Shown here piece by piece: positions 38,480 to 49,039 of a stretch of 64,000 bases of DNA (positions within the stretch are counted from its first letter, which is position 1; each line of letters starts with the position of its first letter). The stretch is from Pelargonium tetragonum. Taxonomy: Eukaryota; Streptophyta; Magnoliopsida; Geraniales; Geraniaceae. The stretch is from NCBI GenBank assembly GCA_036897445.1, contig JAYMTL010000066.1:1-64000 (forward strand). The letters are read 5' to 3'. A program made the translations under genes and the position numbers. The notes below the pieces were generated by a model that saw only the letters and a list, made by a program, of their open reading frames with translations, made no database searches and had not been told where the DNA came from.

Positions 38480-38512
38480 TTTTTTTAGGTTAGCTGGTTA
38501 ACGAGATTGGGA
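38480..38512 (+). repeat. Q repeat, module Q4 (partner 41,508-41,545)
   Basis: TTAGCTGGTTAACGAGA followed by a GGGA-rich string matches TTAGTGGGTTAACGAGA plus AGGGGA at the partner. Same orientation. Confidence 0.45.
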
Positions 38513-38624
38513 GTTTGAAAGAAGTAGGTCACAGGTTAAGAAGAAGATAGAGAGTCTCACATACATAGATAGCTTTGAGTTGAGTAGAGCCCAGAGCAAG
38601 CTCTTAAGACGAGTCCGTCTATCA

Positions 38625-38653
38625 AGTAAAAAGAGTCAGATGCAGCAGAATTT
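38625..38653 (+). repeat. Q repeat, module Q2 (partner 37,769-37,796)
   Basis: See the partner entry. Directly followed by module Q1 at 38,658, so Q2, Q1 and Q3 lie in that order from 38.6 to 38.85 kb. Confidence 0.45.
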
Positions 38654-38657
38654 GTAG

Positions 38658-38715
38658 GCTTCTGAGTATGTATCATTTTCCGAGTTCTGAGAAAGTTTTC
38701 CAAAAGGAAGTTTGT
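38658..38715 (+). repeat. Q repeat, module Q1 (partners 39,455 and 41,748)
   Basis: GGCTTCTGAGTATG is shared with GGTTTCTGAGTATC at 41,748 and GGCCTTCTGAGTATG at 39,456. The 38,658 and 41,748 copies continue with a weaker match around GAGTTCTGAGAAAG versus GAAGTTTTGAGACT. Confidence 0.45.
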
Positions 38716-38735
38716 ACTAAAAAGAGATAGCGGTT

Positions 38736-38840
38736 TTGGCATTGTTTGCTTTAATATGTTCTGTCAACTTTTAACGAGCTTTGGCTTAAGTACTTGATAA
38801 AGTAGTTTTTTGGGTTCTGTTTGTTCCTTTGTTTCCCGGT
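38736..38840 (+). repeat. Q repeat, module Q3 (partner 59,761-59,890)
   Basis: Shared order with the partner: GGCATTGTTTGCT, AATATGT, AACTT, GGCTTTGGCT (partly), CTTGAT-AAG and GTTCCTTTGTTTC. The two copies lie 21 kb apart on the same strand and are clearly diverged, with several small length differences. Confidence 0.55.
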
Positions 38841-39627
38841 TATAGTAGAGTTTTCAAACGAACGAATTTCCTAGGCATTTCAAGTGAAGTGAAAAAACGA
38901 AATTCAATTCAAATGGAGTACTAAAGGGACTCTCTACTGCTATCTTATAAAGAAACTTCTAGTTCTAATCCAGAAAGTTTTAGAGATCTAAGCAATTCCA
39001 AATAGGGTCTTTCGTTTGATGGCTTTCCAGTTCCACTTAAACAGAATGGGATGTATCTAATCAGGTTAACAGGGAGGGGATCCTTTCTATGTGAAGGCTA
39101 TAAGGTAAGAAAGCAAATAAAGAAAGATCTAGTCAAATTGGTTGGTAAATCGTTCGAACGGGGAAACCAAACACTTTACGAACTACCTCAACTGGCATTA
39201 AACGCTGGATATAAACATTGAATTTGTATTCCCTTTTCCTTTTCTTAGTCTTTTTGGGAGGAAAGAAACTCTTTACTTAAGGGAGTGACCTAGGTTCCAT
39301 TAATTAATAAAGTAGGCGGATACGCTAAAGTAGGAGCGTCATCATTCGAAGGAGGGGGTTTCTAGAATATCTAAGAACAAGAGTCAGAGTCTAACAAGGT
39401 ATAAAGAGTTTCTGGAAAGGCTAATTCGTTTTTAGGCACGGGGATTTTTGTTTCGGCCTTCTGAGTATGAACAGGATAAGTAGATTCAGGGCTATACCTA
39501 ACAGAGCTCACCAATAGGGGAAGCATTAATGTAGCTAGTATATTAGACTTTATAGTTGATAGGTTTCTTTATGTAGATAGAGAGTATACTAGTTCCTTTA
39601 GTAGTACGTAATAGATAGCTAATAGGT

Positions 39628-39900
39628 TTAGGAGATCTTCTTCATTGTAATTGTACTACGGAGCTTATCGATTGATAAGATAGTGCCTAGGTGGGAGTAC
39701 ATCCTTCTTACCGAGTAAACTCAGAGTTTAGGAGGGTTAATATCTCTTGTAGTACAGTAAGCAAGGATAATACACGTACACCAGCATCTGAAACTGATTC
39801 TGACCTAACTGAGTTACTTGCCTCTGAGTCTTCTTTGTACCCTGCCTTGACTTCTTTTGTTGCTTTGTACTCTTCTTTTTACTTCCTAGACTTGTTTTTT
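39628..39900 (+). repeat. R1 repeat copy 4
   Basis: Starts TTTAGGAGATCTTCTTC as in copy 1. Continues with TCTTACCGAGTAAACTC, then GAGTTTAGGAGGG, in the place of the GACTCAACC/AAGTTTAGGAGG part of copies 2 and 6. A frame from 39,691 to 39,912 (73 codons) includes ASETDSDLTELLASESS, comparable to the acidic stretch of copies 2 and 6. I read it as a repeat remnant, not a gene, because the copies do not share start, end or length. Confidence 0.55.
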
Positions 39901-39904
39901 TACT

Positions 39905-40110
39905 CTTCATAGTTTGTATTCATGGACTTCTTTCTTTGTTTGAGTTCTTGTACCCTTCTTTTCATATCTTTCATAGACCTAGATTCTGCATTCTTGTATT
40001 CTGTATCTCTATATATAAGGAGAGTTAGAGGTAGAAGCAGAATAAGCTATAGGAGCATTAGTAGGAGTAGCTCTCTTATAGGGCACGGAGCTACCTTCTT
40101 ATAGGGAGTA
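39905..40110 (+). repeat. R1 repeat copy 5, 3' part
   Basis: CTTCTTTTCATATCTTTCAT then AGACCTAGATTCTGCATTCT reads F-I-D-L-D-S in the same way as copies 1 and 3. It is followed by a G-rich stretch (GAGAGTTAGAGGTAGAAGC and on to 40,110) similar in character to 36,300-36,470. It abuts copy 4, so the two may be one longer unit. Confidence 0.5.
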
Positions 40111-40257
40111 GGTTGTAGCTATAAGATTATACTGTATTAGACTCTATATATACTTTCTTTTATTAGGTAGTGTACTAGCTAGTAGGTAAGTTGTTCTTTA
40201 TCTGTTACCATTAAGTAAAGGGATTCCTTTCAATATATAGATTAGTTGTTTCTTTTG

Positions 40258-40310
40258 TCAATTCTAGGAGGTCTTCTTCCTTGTAGGGAGCTTATCAATG
40301 GGTAAACTCT
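40258..40310 (+). repeat. R1 repeat, 5' part only
   Basis: CTAGGAGGTCTTCTTCCTTG followed by GGAGCTTATCAATGGGTAAA matches the start of copy 4 (39,630-39,675: AGGAGATCTTCTTC ... GGAGCTTATCGATTG). It stops where AT-rich sequence and tRNA-like relics begin. Confidence 0.5.
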
Positions 40311-40492
40311 ATTTTTAACTTGTCAGATTTTGCATATGACAAAAGTCTTCCAGGCATTTCTAGCTAATGCTAATAAAGTGGATCTCTTTTTAGAAAAGTA
40401 GGATTCCCCTACGCGTAAAATGAATAAACTCACGTAAGGGAATTCTTCAAAAAAGTGCTCTAGAAACAGAGAGCTTGTAAATAGCCACGAAA

Positions 40493-40558
40493 GGGCCTCC
40501 TTGCTCAATCAAAAATGTTTGATACTAGTGGCCACAGGTTCAAGTCCACAAGAAACCC
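40493..40558 (+). pseudogene. trnK-like tRNA relic
   Basis: The stretch CTAGTGGCCACAGGTTCAAG (40,525-40,544), followed by TCC, differs at only three bases from CTAATGGTCGCAGGTTCAAG of plant organellar tRNA-Lys (from memory). Upstream, GGG..........GCTCA fits the start of trnK, but most of the D arm is missing; the whole span is only 66 nt. The T stem keeps just GG/CC and the acceptor just GGG/CCC. No lysine anticodon is present. It is probably a decayed tRNA gene; the lysine assignment is tentative. Confidence 0.38.
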
Positions 40559-40811
40559 TATCATTACTGAGAGCTTGTTGAGTTTCTGCTGGCTCGTGAA
40601 TCGAAATTTGACGCGGAATCCTTTGGGGTTTTGACTTTACACCAATCGAGCCGGGGTAATAAAATGAAAAGAAATAGTAGAGTTGCAGCAAGTAAAGTAT
40701 TTAATAACTTAGGTAGAATGCTTTTGAAATCTGCGGAAATTGCTTATCTTAGATAGACGGAGCTGTCTCTACTTTAGTCAAATCTAATTGACTATAGAAG
40801 TGTTGCCTGAG

Positions 40812-40881
40812 TAAGATTTTTAACCGGTTAGAGCATCCTTAAAAAGAGATGGTGTCCGTCGGTTCAAATGCGATTGTCCTA
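40812..40881 (+). pseudogene. tRNA-like relic, identity unresolved
   Basis: Geometry is tRNA-like: TAAGATT/TGTCCTA acceptor strands pair at five of seven positions (one G-T). GGTTAGAGC resembles the 3' side of a D arm. A 17-nt anticodon arm, a five-base variable loop TGTCC and a T arm GTCGG-TTCAAAT-GCGAT (four of five pairs, one wobble) follow at exact spacing. The D arm is about four bases short, and base 33 is A where tRNAs have U. It recalls organellar trnR-ACG or trnM in GGTTAGAGC and GGTGTC, but no assignment is safe. It lies about 250 bases downstream of the trnK-like relic, on the same strand. Confidence 0.45.
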
Positions 40882-41507
40882 TTCTGTAGAGGCTATGGCT
40901 TCACTAGGCAAGTTGACATGGGATGTATGGATAGTCAAAAGAGGGGCTGCGGGTTAGTTGGATTTTAGTAAGGATGTCTAAGTTGAAACCTAACATTAGG
41001 AGACGGATTTCCTAGCGGTAAGAAAAAGCCCTTCTAAATAGTCTGGATAGAAACATTGGCATGATCCCTGGTTCCATCCCCGACCCGTTTGATTAGCTTT
41101 AGAAAGTCTTTCCTTGAATGAAGTAGTTGATCTTATAGACCTCCCTTCCAGACCTGGTTATTTAATTAAGACATCTATAATCTAGAATAGAAAATTCCAA
41201 AGAAACAAGGTAAATGAAATAAAGGGCCCTAAAATAGGTCGAATAGGTATTTTGGAGAACTTACAGGGCATATTCATTCATGTTTTAACGCACGGAATAG
41301 GCCGTACCAGATAAGATTTTCTATATAGAGAGAGGTAATGTAATTAATTGAATTCTGTGGTACTTAGTTTTTCTTGATAGGAAGCCCTTCGTTTCCTTCC
41401 GGTAAATGAAGTCAGGTGGAGGTTCTCTCACTTTTGGGCAGGGGTTCCTCCCTATAGAGTACCACTTAGCTAGGCAGGGTCTTTGTGAAGTCCGTAAATA
41501 AGGGGTT

Positions 41508-41545
41508 TTCTTTTATGTTAGTGGGTTAACGAGACAAGGGGATTT
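41508..41545 (+). repeat. Q repeat, module Q4 (partner 38,480-38,512)
   Basis: TTATGTTAGTGGGTTAACGA followed by GACAAGGGGA. See the partner entry. Confidence 0.45.
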
Positions 41546-41747
41546 AGATATATTAAGTCAGATAGGCAGTGCGCAATAGTCCACTCCGATCTGAAGAGTC
41601 TATGGGTTTGCTAGTTTGACCTATAAAAAAGTGTGCAATTAGAACTTACTTTGTATATTCCAAAGAGTTATTATAAAGAAAGTAGGCGCATAAGAAGGTA
41701 ATAGAGCCAGTGGGCAAGGCAGAGTCTCGGTATAGCTCCTGCTTCTA

Positions 41748-41800
41748 GGTTTCTGAGTATCAAGTATAAAAAAATTTCGAAGTTTTGAGACTCAAAGGAG
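41748..41800 (+). repeat. Q repeat, module Q1 (partner 38,658-38,715)
   Basis: GGTTTCTGAGTATC followed by an A-run, then GAAGTTTTGAGACT. It closes the G/T-rich block; strand composition flips to C-rich from about 42.06 kb. Confidence 0.4.
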
Positions 41801-42105
41801 TGTGTGAAGCTAAAGCCAGTCTTTCGATAAGATAAAGGGATGATCTTTCGTTTAGTAGGGATTCGCTGGATAGGAAAAGTAGCGGTTTCAAAAACCTTTT
41901 TTAGTTTATAAGAAATTAGTTTTGCAATAGTAAAGTTGGGAATTGTGAGGTTTCCATAACTAGATAAAAAAGTTTTGATTTTCTCGTTAGCGAGGATTTT
42001 CTTAGTCTTAGGGATTCCTTGGGTCTATGGATTTTTTGTACTCTGATTTCCCGATCTAGCTAAAGTCATTCATTCAAAAGAAAGCAACGACTCCTTTTTT
42101 ATACA

Positions 42106-42192
42106 TATACTTAAAAGATAAGCTGAATTCTTATAAGAGAAAGCTTCGCCCTTTCTTACTAGAACTGACAGGAAACCGAAAAAATTCTTCAA
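42106..42192 (+). repeat. Family P repeat, module P1 copy 1
   Basis: ATACTTAAAAG..AGCTGAATTCTTATAAGAGAAAG, then CTTTCTTACTA, then CCGAAAAAAT. It matches 50,472-50,552 over about 85 bases at roughly three quarters identity by eye. A later shared string, AGAGACTGCCT, follows about 150 bases downstream in both places. Confidence 0.65.
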
Positions 42193-42810
42193 TCTCCTGT
42201 ATAAACCCAAAGTTCTGAGACTCTTTAGATGCCCTTCAACCTTCCAACTCCTTCGCAAATAGCACAAATAGAAAGAGAGTCAAATTTTAACTTCCTACTA
42301 CTACAAAATAACCTTCAAATCGCAGCCCTCCTATTCAAGAGACTGCCTTAGAATTCGATTCTAGCCTATGAAAAATGCTTACCTTCGCCCCTTACTACCC
42401 GTATCTTTACCCTTTCCAGAAAAGACTTCCTTACTCAATAAGCAATCCCCAAAAACTCTTAGAAACCCGAGAAATCCTTACTTTATAGTTTCAATTTAGA
42501 CACCTCCTAAAATCCCTATCATATAAAAAGACTCCTATCTATACAAATATACTAACGCATAAAGCCCTATACACTACTATATAAGAAGTAATTCATAGAC
42601 TATACATTTGCTTACTTCGGGCTATGTCTCTCTTCCCTTACTCAGCAGCTTTTGCATATGAGCCCTTTCACCTTCGTTTCACACATTTAAGAGTCTACTT
42701 TATGAAACGAAGCTAAAAGGAAGTCCCCTAGTTAGTGAATTTGCCTTAGGGCTATACTTTTCCCTTGACTGACTACATTTCTCTAACGAAACTTTCTTAT
42801 AGGCTTAACG

Positions 42811-42903
42811 CCCAGTTGAGACGGAGGCCTCCTTACTTCGCTTTAGCTAAACTTTCCCCGGTAAATAACGGCACAAGGAAAACCTGCTTACTGAAAAGGC
42901 TAA
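42811..42903 (+). repeat. Family P repeat, module P6 with palindromic GGAGGCCTCC
   Basis: CAGTTGAGACGGAGGCCTCC, TTCGCTTTAG, CCCGGTAAATAACGGCACAA, then GCTTACTGAAAAGGCTAA. The first half matches 44,163-44,245 and the second half matches 50,021-50,060. GGAGGCCTCC (42,823-42,832) is a perfect 10-base palindrome missing from the other copies. Confidence 0.6.
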
Positions 42904-42914
42904 TACATCAGTCT

Positions 42915-42958
42915 CTTACATACATAACAAATTTGAGAACTTGAAATGGAAAACTTTC
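42915..42958 (+). repeat. Family P repeat, module P7 (partner 15,528-15,575)
   Basis: CTTACATACATAACAAATTT then GAGAACTTGAAATGGAAAAC. Lies directly after P6 here, whereas at 15 kb P6 and P7 are about 250 bases apart. Confidence 0.55.
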
Positions 42959-43205
42959 GAATTAGGAATTGAACCCTTGAAATCTTTCTCTAGTTATCAA
43001 ATTCTCTATATAAGCCAACTCCTTAAGAAGAAGAACCAAACCCCTTTATTTCCAGCCAGAAGGAACCCTTATTCAAGAATCAATCCCGGCAAACGAACTC
43101 AAACTAATAGAGAGAAACTTGGCTAAGAAAGTAACAGGTTGTAATTCCAAAACCACTCTGCAGGTAAAAGGGTAAAACTAAGAAAGATATCCCCTATCAG
43201 AGTTG

Positions 43206-43285
43206 CCTTCATTACTTATAAAGACCCTGTCTGGTGAAGCAGGAGCCCATATGTAAAGGAGTCCCCACCAGGAGAAACAGGCATT
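43206..43285 (+). repeat. Family P repeat, module P5 (partner 49,040-49,105)
   Basis: CTTCATTAC, then GTGAAGCAGGAGCCCATATG, then TAAAGGAGTCCCCACCAGGA. The partner has CTTCATTAC, GTGAAGCAGTAACCTGTG, AAAGGAGTATCCGATAAG. Same spacing and orientation. Confidence 0.6.
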
Positions 43286-44162
43286 TTTCTTATTTTTGCA
43301 TACGGCTGGACTCCTTTTTTCCAAGACTTTCTTTTCAAGGCTTATACTTACTCTTACTTAATCCTGAAAACTTATTCACAAATAAAAGATCAAATCTAGT
43401 CAAACTCTATGAAATTTTTCTATTACCTAACCCACTTTTGCTTTACTTTCAAAGAGAAATGTGCTCTTCCAAAGGAAACTCTTTTATTAAACATGAAACA
43501 AGGAGGCTTAGAATCTCAATTGATTCTAGAAAATCTTACCTTTGATCTATAGCTAACGGAGAGCCCGACATCTTAAATAAGTAACGAATTAGAATCCCAA
43601 GAATAAATAGCTTGAGTTCAGACTCAGAAAGATATATACTGACTTTCCTATTTGACTGCATGGCTCATGGACCCCCAAAATCTTTCTACACCCCTCGTTA
43701 ACTTGTTACTTGAAATTCTTCCTTTTTTCAAAAACCCTATACTAGAACCCCTGCTTACTGCCAAAACTATAAGTTCCTTTTCATCTTTCATCTATAAAAA
43801 CCGAGATTCTATCTAGGCTCGCTTATCAAGTCACTTACTTTTCCATTAGATCTCTATCTCGTTCTCATACTTTTTAAGATCTCCCTTAAAACCCTGGCTT
43901 ACTCTATCTCTAGACTCTTCTAGACTATGACTCTTTATTAACTTTATTGACTGAACCCTGAAACTCTTCTTCTTACCATGAAACTGAAAAGGTTTTAGGG
44001 ACACGGCTTAGCCAAAAAGAGATTCCGTAACTACACCTGCATTCTCATGAGCTTGACTATAATCATAAACTTCTTTGTTGGGGCTTTCTTGATAATACCT
44101 ACCAATCTGAGACTTTCTAAAGTATTCCTAAGAAAGACTCTTTCTTAGTTTCTTAGGCGGAA

Positions 44163-44262
44163 CCCCGTTGAGACGAATGCGGCCCCTATAGTTCGCTTCG
44201 CTTTAGGATATCCCTATAAGCCTTCCTTGGTAAATAATGGCAAAAATCAAACTAGCTTAGTT
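44163..44262 (+). repeat. Family P repeat, module P6
   Basis: CCCCGTTGAGACGAATGCGG, TTCGCTTCGCTTTAG, CCTTGGTAAATAATGGCAAA and CTAGCTTAG follow the order of 42,811-42,903. It marks the right-hand end of this C-rich block. Confidence 0.55.
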
Positions 44263-44290
44263 TGAAACTAAACAAAAGAAATAGAGTCAA

Positions 44291-47200
44291 AAAACTCCAC
44301 GTCTCTGGGATGAAGTAAACTTAATTAGATAACAAAGATATGCCAAGAGGAACCCTGGGATAAATTACAGAAAATCCACTTTGTCAGAATTGGATAAGAT
44401 AATGAAAGTAACTAATAGAAAAAAGAGTAAGCAATAGGATACCAAAATATAAAGAAACAAAGAAAAAGGATAGGATAAGTGTTGCCAGTCAGTCCTTTGT
44501 CGAGTACCGGCCAAGAACTTAATGCATTTAAATTCTTATGTTATGCTACTATAACTGGAATGAATTTCACGCGCTAAAATCGCTTACAGAGCTACTTTTC
44601 GTTAGTTATCGGGGATTCGTTATTTATTCTCCGAAAGCTTTTTGTTCTCGAAATTGCACAAATTCTTTTTCTTTTTAACGGGGAACTTTGGGCCCCCTTT
44701 ATTAACTAAACTCCGATTTGATAGGTATACGTTCTATTAGGGGTTTATCCAGTAACCTTGCCAGTGCCTCTTTTTAGCCAAAATGAATTTTGGGAGGAGA
44801 TAAAGAGTCTTTTAATATCTTATTAAGAGCTCCATACCTTAGCAAAGTTTCAGTGTCACCCGTTTCCAGACTTCCAGACACGAATTACGCTTTTTCAAAA
44901 GGGAGTACCCGAGATTTTTGTGACCCTACTACCCAAGAATAAACCATGGATGGGAGTGACTAAAGATGCTTTTATATTGCCATAAACCTAAAAAGAACAT
45001 AAAGAGCCTTGTTTAGAGTTTTCCATAAGTTTATCCTACATTCTTTTAAGTTTTTGTAGGCATAAAAGGCTCTTCCAAGTAGTTTGGTCCCGTAATATTT
45101 ATAAAAAAGAGCCGCATGCTTTTATTAAATATTAAAGGGTACTCTCATTAGTAGGCACGCCCCTTTAGTCTAGTGAATTAACACTACTCGTATTACTTTA
45201 AGCTTAAGTACTTGGGACTCCCTATACTAGATTCTCAAACTCAAATCGGGGAAATTCAAGTTTTTTACTACTAAAATGCAAAAGCTTCAGGGGGTTAATC
45301 TATAAAAAAGAGCTATACAAAACAGGTTTACTACAGGAGATAATCTACTATTCATTTTTTGGGGGAGTTCAAGTCCCTTTGAACAGAAATTAAGTCGCGG
45401 ATTACCGGATTTATACTTATAAGAGGGCTCTTAATTTGTCTATTATAACTTAAAACTTAAGACAATTGTTACAAAAATCTTTAGCCGGGTTGTGTCTATA
45501 GAAAGATTCATAAACTTCTATAGCCCCGTTCTTTATTAGGCTTAAAAAAATTCTACCAGCATACTTTATAGGTAGCTCCGAGACTGAAAATTTAGGGTAT
45601 GTAATAGTTATGTGTTACTAAGGCACCCTTGACATAGAATCTCTTATTCTTGCTTTTTATTAAAGTAAAGAGAGTAACTTTCAAAAGCAAAAGCTAGGGA
45701 TTTCTTATCATTTTCTAGCCCTTAATTAAGATAAGGAAGTGTCTTTTTTTTCATTACTTATGTTAAGGAGGACCTCAAAAGTTTATTCACGTAAATAGAG
45801 TGACAGCTACCGTATGGGGTTGGGTTCCTTGGAATTACTTAAAGGTACAAAACTTTAGTCTTAGTTTTTTTTAGTGAACAAGGGAGTGCCAGTTCAAAAT
45901 AGACTCTAAAGGACCTTTTTTCAGGGTCCCTACTTTGATTGAGAATTGCGGGGTTAGATTGAAAAGTACTGACTCTTTGTTTTTCCATTAGAACATACAA
46001 GTGTTATTCCAGCTGTTAAGCTTAGTTTAGTAGAGAAAATTTTTTAGGTTTCGCCAAGTGTCAGAAAAAGAAGCTTCCTTTCATATCAGAACTTCTCTAG
46101 CTATGGACTCTTTTGGATTGACTTATCCTTAGAGGCCAAGGCCTAAATAACTGGATTTTTGGCAGACCTTCCTCGTGGGTATTATGTGTCCTGAAATTCG
46201 ATTAAGAGAAGAGGGAATCCTTTTGAGTTGTTATAATAAAATAGAAAGCCGAGTTCCCTTACGCACAACTAAATAAAAAAATTGAAACTAAAGTCTCTGT
46301 GAAAGATTTTTAACTAGGACGCAAGATACACTAAAGAAAGAGAGACTCTTTCAAGAAATTCTTGTGCAATTAAACACCAAAAAGTAAATAAAGGACTTCT
46401 ATACAAACGTTATAAGAACCGGGTCTTTTTGTAAGTAACTCAATTCATAGTTCTAGCTTTTATAAATAACTTCTTTCTTTTCTCCAACCAAAGTAGCTGC
46501 CCTAGGCTTTTCCTTATTGTTTTAACTGAGTACGGCTCTTAATAAAGTCCTCGTTCCTACTAAACTAAAAGAACCCAGATCTCTAAAGAATACTAATAGA
46601 CTTTACAATATTTTGATAAAGAATAAGAGTATGCTATTTACATTGGGTTAACTTTGTTACCTAGAATTCTCTAAGGAGAAGTCAGAACTTTATCCCTAAG
46701 TGTGGGGTAGTAGGACCCTGTATTGTCTAAGCAGTGCCAATGAATAAAAGAACAAAAAAGCGTATCGCCTGAAAGAGTCTTTTCTGGTCTACATAAAATA
46801 GAATCTTTTGTAATAGTAATAGATAAAAACTCCTCAGTAGAGACGGACTCTGCCTGCTGATGAGGGATCCCATAGGTAAACTTCAAAAGAGTCCCTCTTA
46901 ATTATTTAAGGAGAGGCCTTACAGGAATTTGTAAAATTAAGCAAAAAATTCTAAGAGAGCTTCGCTTCTATATAAAAAAAGGAAGAAAATACGAAGGATA
47001 AAACAAAAATATGCTATGAATGAATCTTAAGTACATAAGAGGTCAGCCTCATGGATCGGGGGTTAGATAAATCACAGCAGTTTATGGAGTCCCTCGAAAG
47101 AAAAGATCAAACTAAAAAAACCTGTACGAGAAGTAGAACATTTCTCTCAAAACTAAAAAAAAAGTCCTAATAGTTTACTGCTCTATGTATAAGATATATG

Positions 47201-48400
47201 CTCCCTAGCGAAAGGAGGTCCGGCAGATCTTTTTTTTAGGCCGCATAAGTACATAAGTAAAAGGGTTTCTCTGTACAAGTCGCATGCACACAAAAGAAGT
47301 GGTTAAATAGAAGACTTTGTAACTGTGACGTGGATTCCTCGTAGATCAAAACGGAAAATTCTCCGGGTTGAAAAGCTTTTTTGAAGGCTCTTATGTTAAT
47401 ACAAGTATTCCCGTTAGGTTATTTCATACGGGTTCGCCATAAGGGAGACGGGGTTTTTATAAACTATATGATCTAGACTCTGCCTTAGGAAGACCCCGAT
47501 TGGTCGCTTAAACAAAGCATATCCTACTAAAGACACACACAGAGAAAGAGAAAAAGCTTAGCTCTTGTCTGTTGTTACATTTGCTTACAACTTTTTAAAC
47601 TTATCGAATTCTAGTTTTTTTATAAAATCACAACTCAATTAAAAATATTAGATTATCTATAGCCAGAGAGTGGGGGTTTCTTTATTTGTGAATAGGTCTC
47701 CCCGTAACTAGACTTCAAGATCCATATCTAACATTCATCTCCCTAACCTAATGAATTTAAGCAAGGAAGGTTTTGTAAAATGAAAGAAATCCCTGCTTGT
47801 CGACAACTTTTTTATTATTTACTATAACTATTTTGAGACTCAGAAAGGCCCTTATTTAATACTGACAGTACTCCGTACAGATTGAACTTTTATAAGATTC
47901 TAAGTTCTCTTCTTTGAAAAAGCCTTTTTCACAAATACAAGCTCCTATTATTAACTAAAACCTCATCTACTGAGTACAAAAAATTCAACCATTCCTAAGA
48001 GGTACTAAGACTAAAGGTTTAGATTAGTCAGGATCCGGAAAAATAAGGCTATACAAGAATGCCTTTAACCAAAGAACTCTATACACAACATATTTCAAGT
48101 TTTAAAGTAGTTTTTTCTTTTTACTAAAGAGAAGGATCTTGGGAGTATAGTATTATGAAACACTGGAATTAAGACTTTTCCGTATATTTTATGAGAGTTA
48201 AGCAAATCTCTCCACTTAACTTAATCTTAATCATTAGATTCTGGTTTCAAGATAAGATCAATAACTTCAGTCAGTAAATTTATCACAGATGCATATATCA
48301 AAGTAAAAAAAAGCACTTCCTTAAGTTTCTTTCTAAAAGGTGCCCCATTTGACCTGTTTAGCGTACTTTTTTATTATATCCTTCTTATCTTATTTCCTTA
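44291..48400. other. AT-rich spacer, no gene recognised
   Basis: Balanced strand composition, no frame above about 70 codons, no family R1, Q or P copies seen. One possible 5' fragment of a trnE-like gene at 45,159 is listed separately. Confidence 0.6.
45159..45182 (+). pseudogene. Possible 5' fragment of a trnE-like gene
   Basis: GCCCCTTTAGTCTAGTG matches the first 17 bases of plastid-type tRNA-Glu (GCCCCTATCGTCTAGTG, from memory) at all but two positions. The match stops within the D loop; no T arm or 3' acceptor strand follows at the expected distance. It could be a truncated, perhaps plastid-derived, tRNA copy or a chance match. Confidence 0.28.
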
Positions 48401-48847
48401 AAAAAGCATAAACTCCAAGAGAAGGATACAAAACCCGCTCTGTAAAAGCCAACCCTAGCTTTAAACGAGAATTTGACTATCTTGACTGGTATTCTGCCTC
48501 TTAAACGAAGAAGGCTTCTTTAGAAATTATAGAAAGAACCTTCTGAACTATACTAACCAATAGAAAACTTGGCATAATAAGAAAGGAATAGGTTACCAAA
48601 CTTGATAGGTCAAGCTAGCAAACCTACTCTATTTTCAGAATGAACTCTCTTACTCACTCCCAAGAAATTCACTACCCCTATTACTACATCTCTCTACAAT
48701 ATTCATAACCCGAAAGGAGTACCTAATAAATAAAGGAAAACCAAAGCCTTTTATCCCCCAATTCTGAATCTACCCCTCTCTCAAAACTAGGACTGAATCT
48801 AATATAGACCTGCTTTTTACTTAAAAGAAATTCCTCCTAGCTACATT

Positions 48848-48925
48848 CTGAGGGATATACCTTGCCTCCACTTATTGACTTTCTTCCCTCCTCCTTTCAA
48901 ATAGAGTTTTTTAGTTCACAAAACC
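48848..48925 (+). repeat. Family P repeat, module P3 copy 1
   Basis: CTGAGGGATATACCTTGCCT, CTTCC..CTCC, AAATAGA and TTAGTTCA parallel CTTGGGGATATACCTTGCCT ... AAATAGA..CTGTTCA at 51,510-51,585. Followed 10 bases later by module P4. Confidence 0.6.
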
Positions 48926-48935
48926 TAGGAGCACC

Positions 48936-48963
48936 CTTCAGCCTAATAATCCAACTAGTAAAT
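48936..48963 (+). repeat. Family P repeat, module P4 (partner 15,413-15,440)
   Basis: CTTCAGCCTAATAATCCAAC then TAGTAAAT. See the partner entry at 15.4 kb. Confidence 0.55.
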
Positions 48964-48973
48964 CTAGATTCTC

Positions 48974-49008
48974 TAAGAGACTCGTAGAATCGCAAAGCAC
49001 TGGTCAGA
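48974..49008 (+). repeat. Family P repeat, module P2 upstream part (partner 51,217-51,251)
   Basis: TAAGAGACTCGTAGAATCGC then AAAGCACT matches TAAGAGACTCCTAGAATCCC then AAAACACT at 25 of 28 positions. Confidence 0.65.
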
Positions 49009-49039
49009 CTAGGAAAGATCCTTCTTTTCATTCCTATTT

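Larger units (their letters stand above)
35900..41990 (+). other. G/T-rich-strand block with R1 and Q repeats
   Basis: The plus strand is visibly richer in G and T here (for example 36,300-36,480 is G-rich). It consists largely of diverged repeat copies, listed separately, and two tRNA-like relics. Small open frames of 60-96 codons in it fall on repeat copies and translate to serine- or leucine-rich low-complexity sequence. I see no gene in it. Confidence 0.55.
42060..44290 (+). other. C-rich-strand block with family P repeats
   Basis: The plus strand is C- and A-rich and G-poor. Modules P1, P5, P6 and P7 occur here once or twice and recur at 48.4-55.9 kb, with P6 and P7 also at 15 kb. The longest frame in the window, 103 codons at 43,234-43,545, overlaps the P5 module and has no recognisable protein features. 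No gene is supported. Confidence 0.55.

Noticed and set aside
39691-39912. 73-codon frame containing an acidic stretch
   Set aside because: It lies on an R1 repeat copy; the other copies do not keep its start, end or length, so it is not annotated as a gene.
40020-40110. G-rich stretch as a minisatellite
   Set aside because: GTAGAAGC/GTAGGAGT-like words recur but without a fixed unit or spacing; treated as part of R1.
43234-43545. Longest open frame in the window, 103 codons, plus strand
   Set aside because: Its length fits chance at this composition, it overlaps a diverged repeat module, and its translation has no recognisable domain, signal or membrane pattern.
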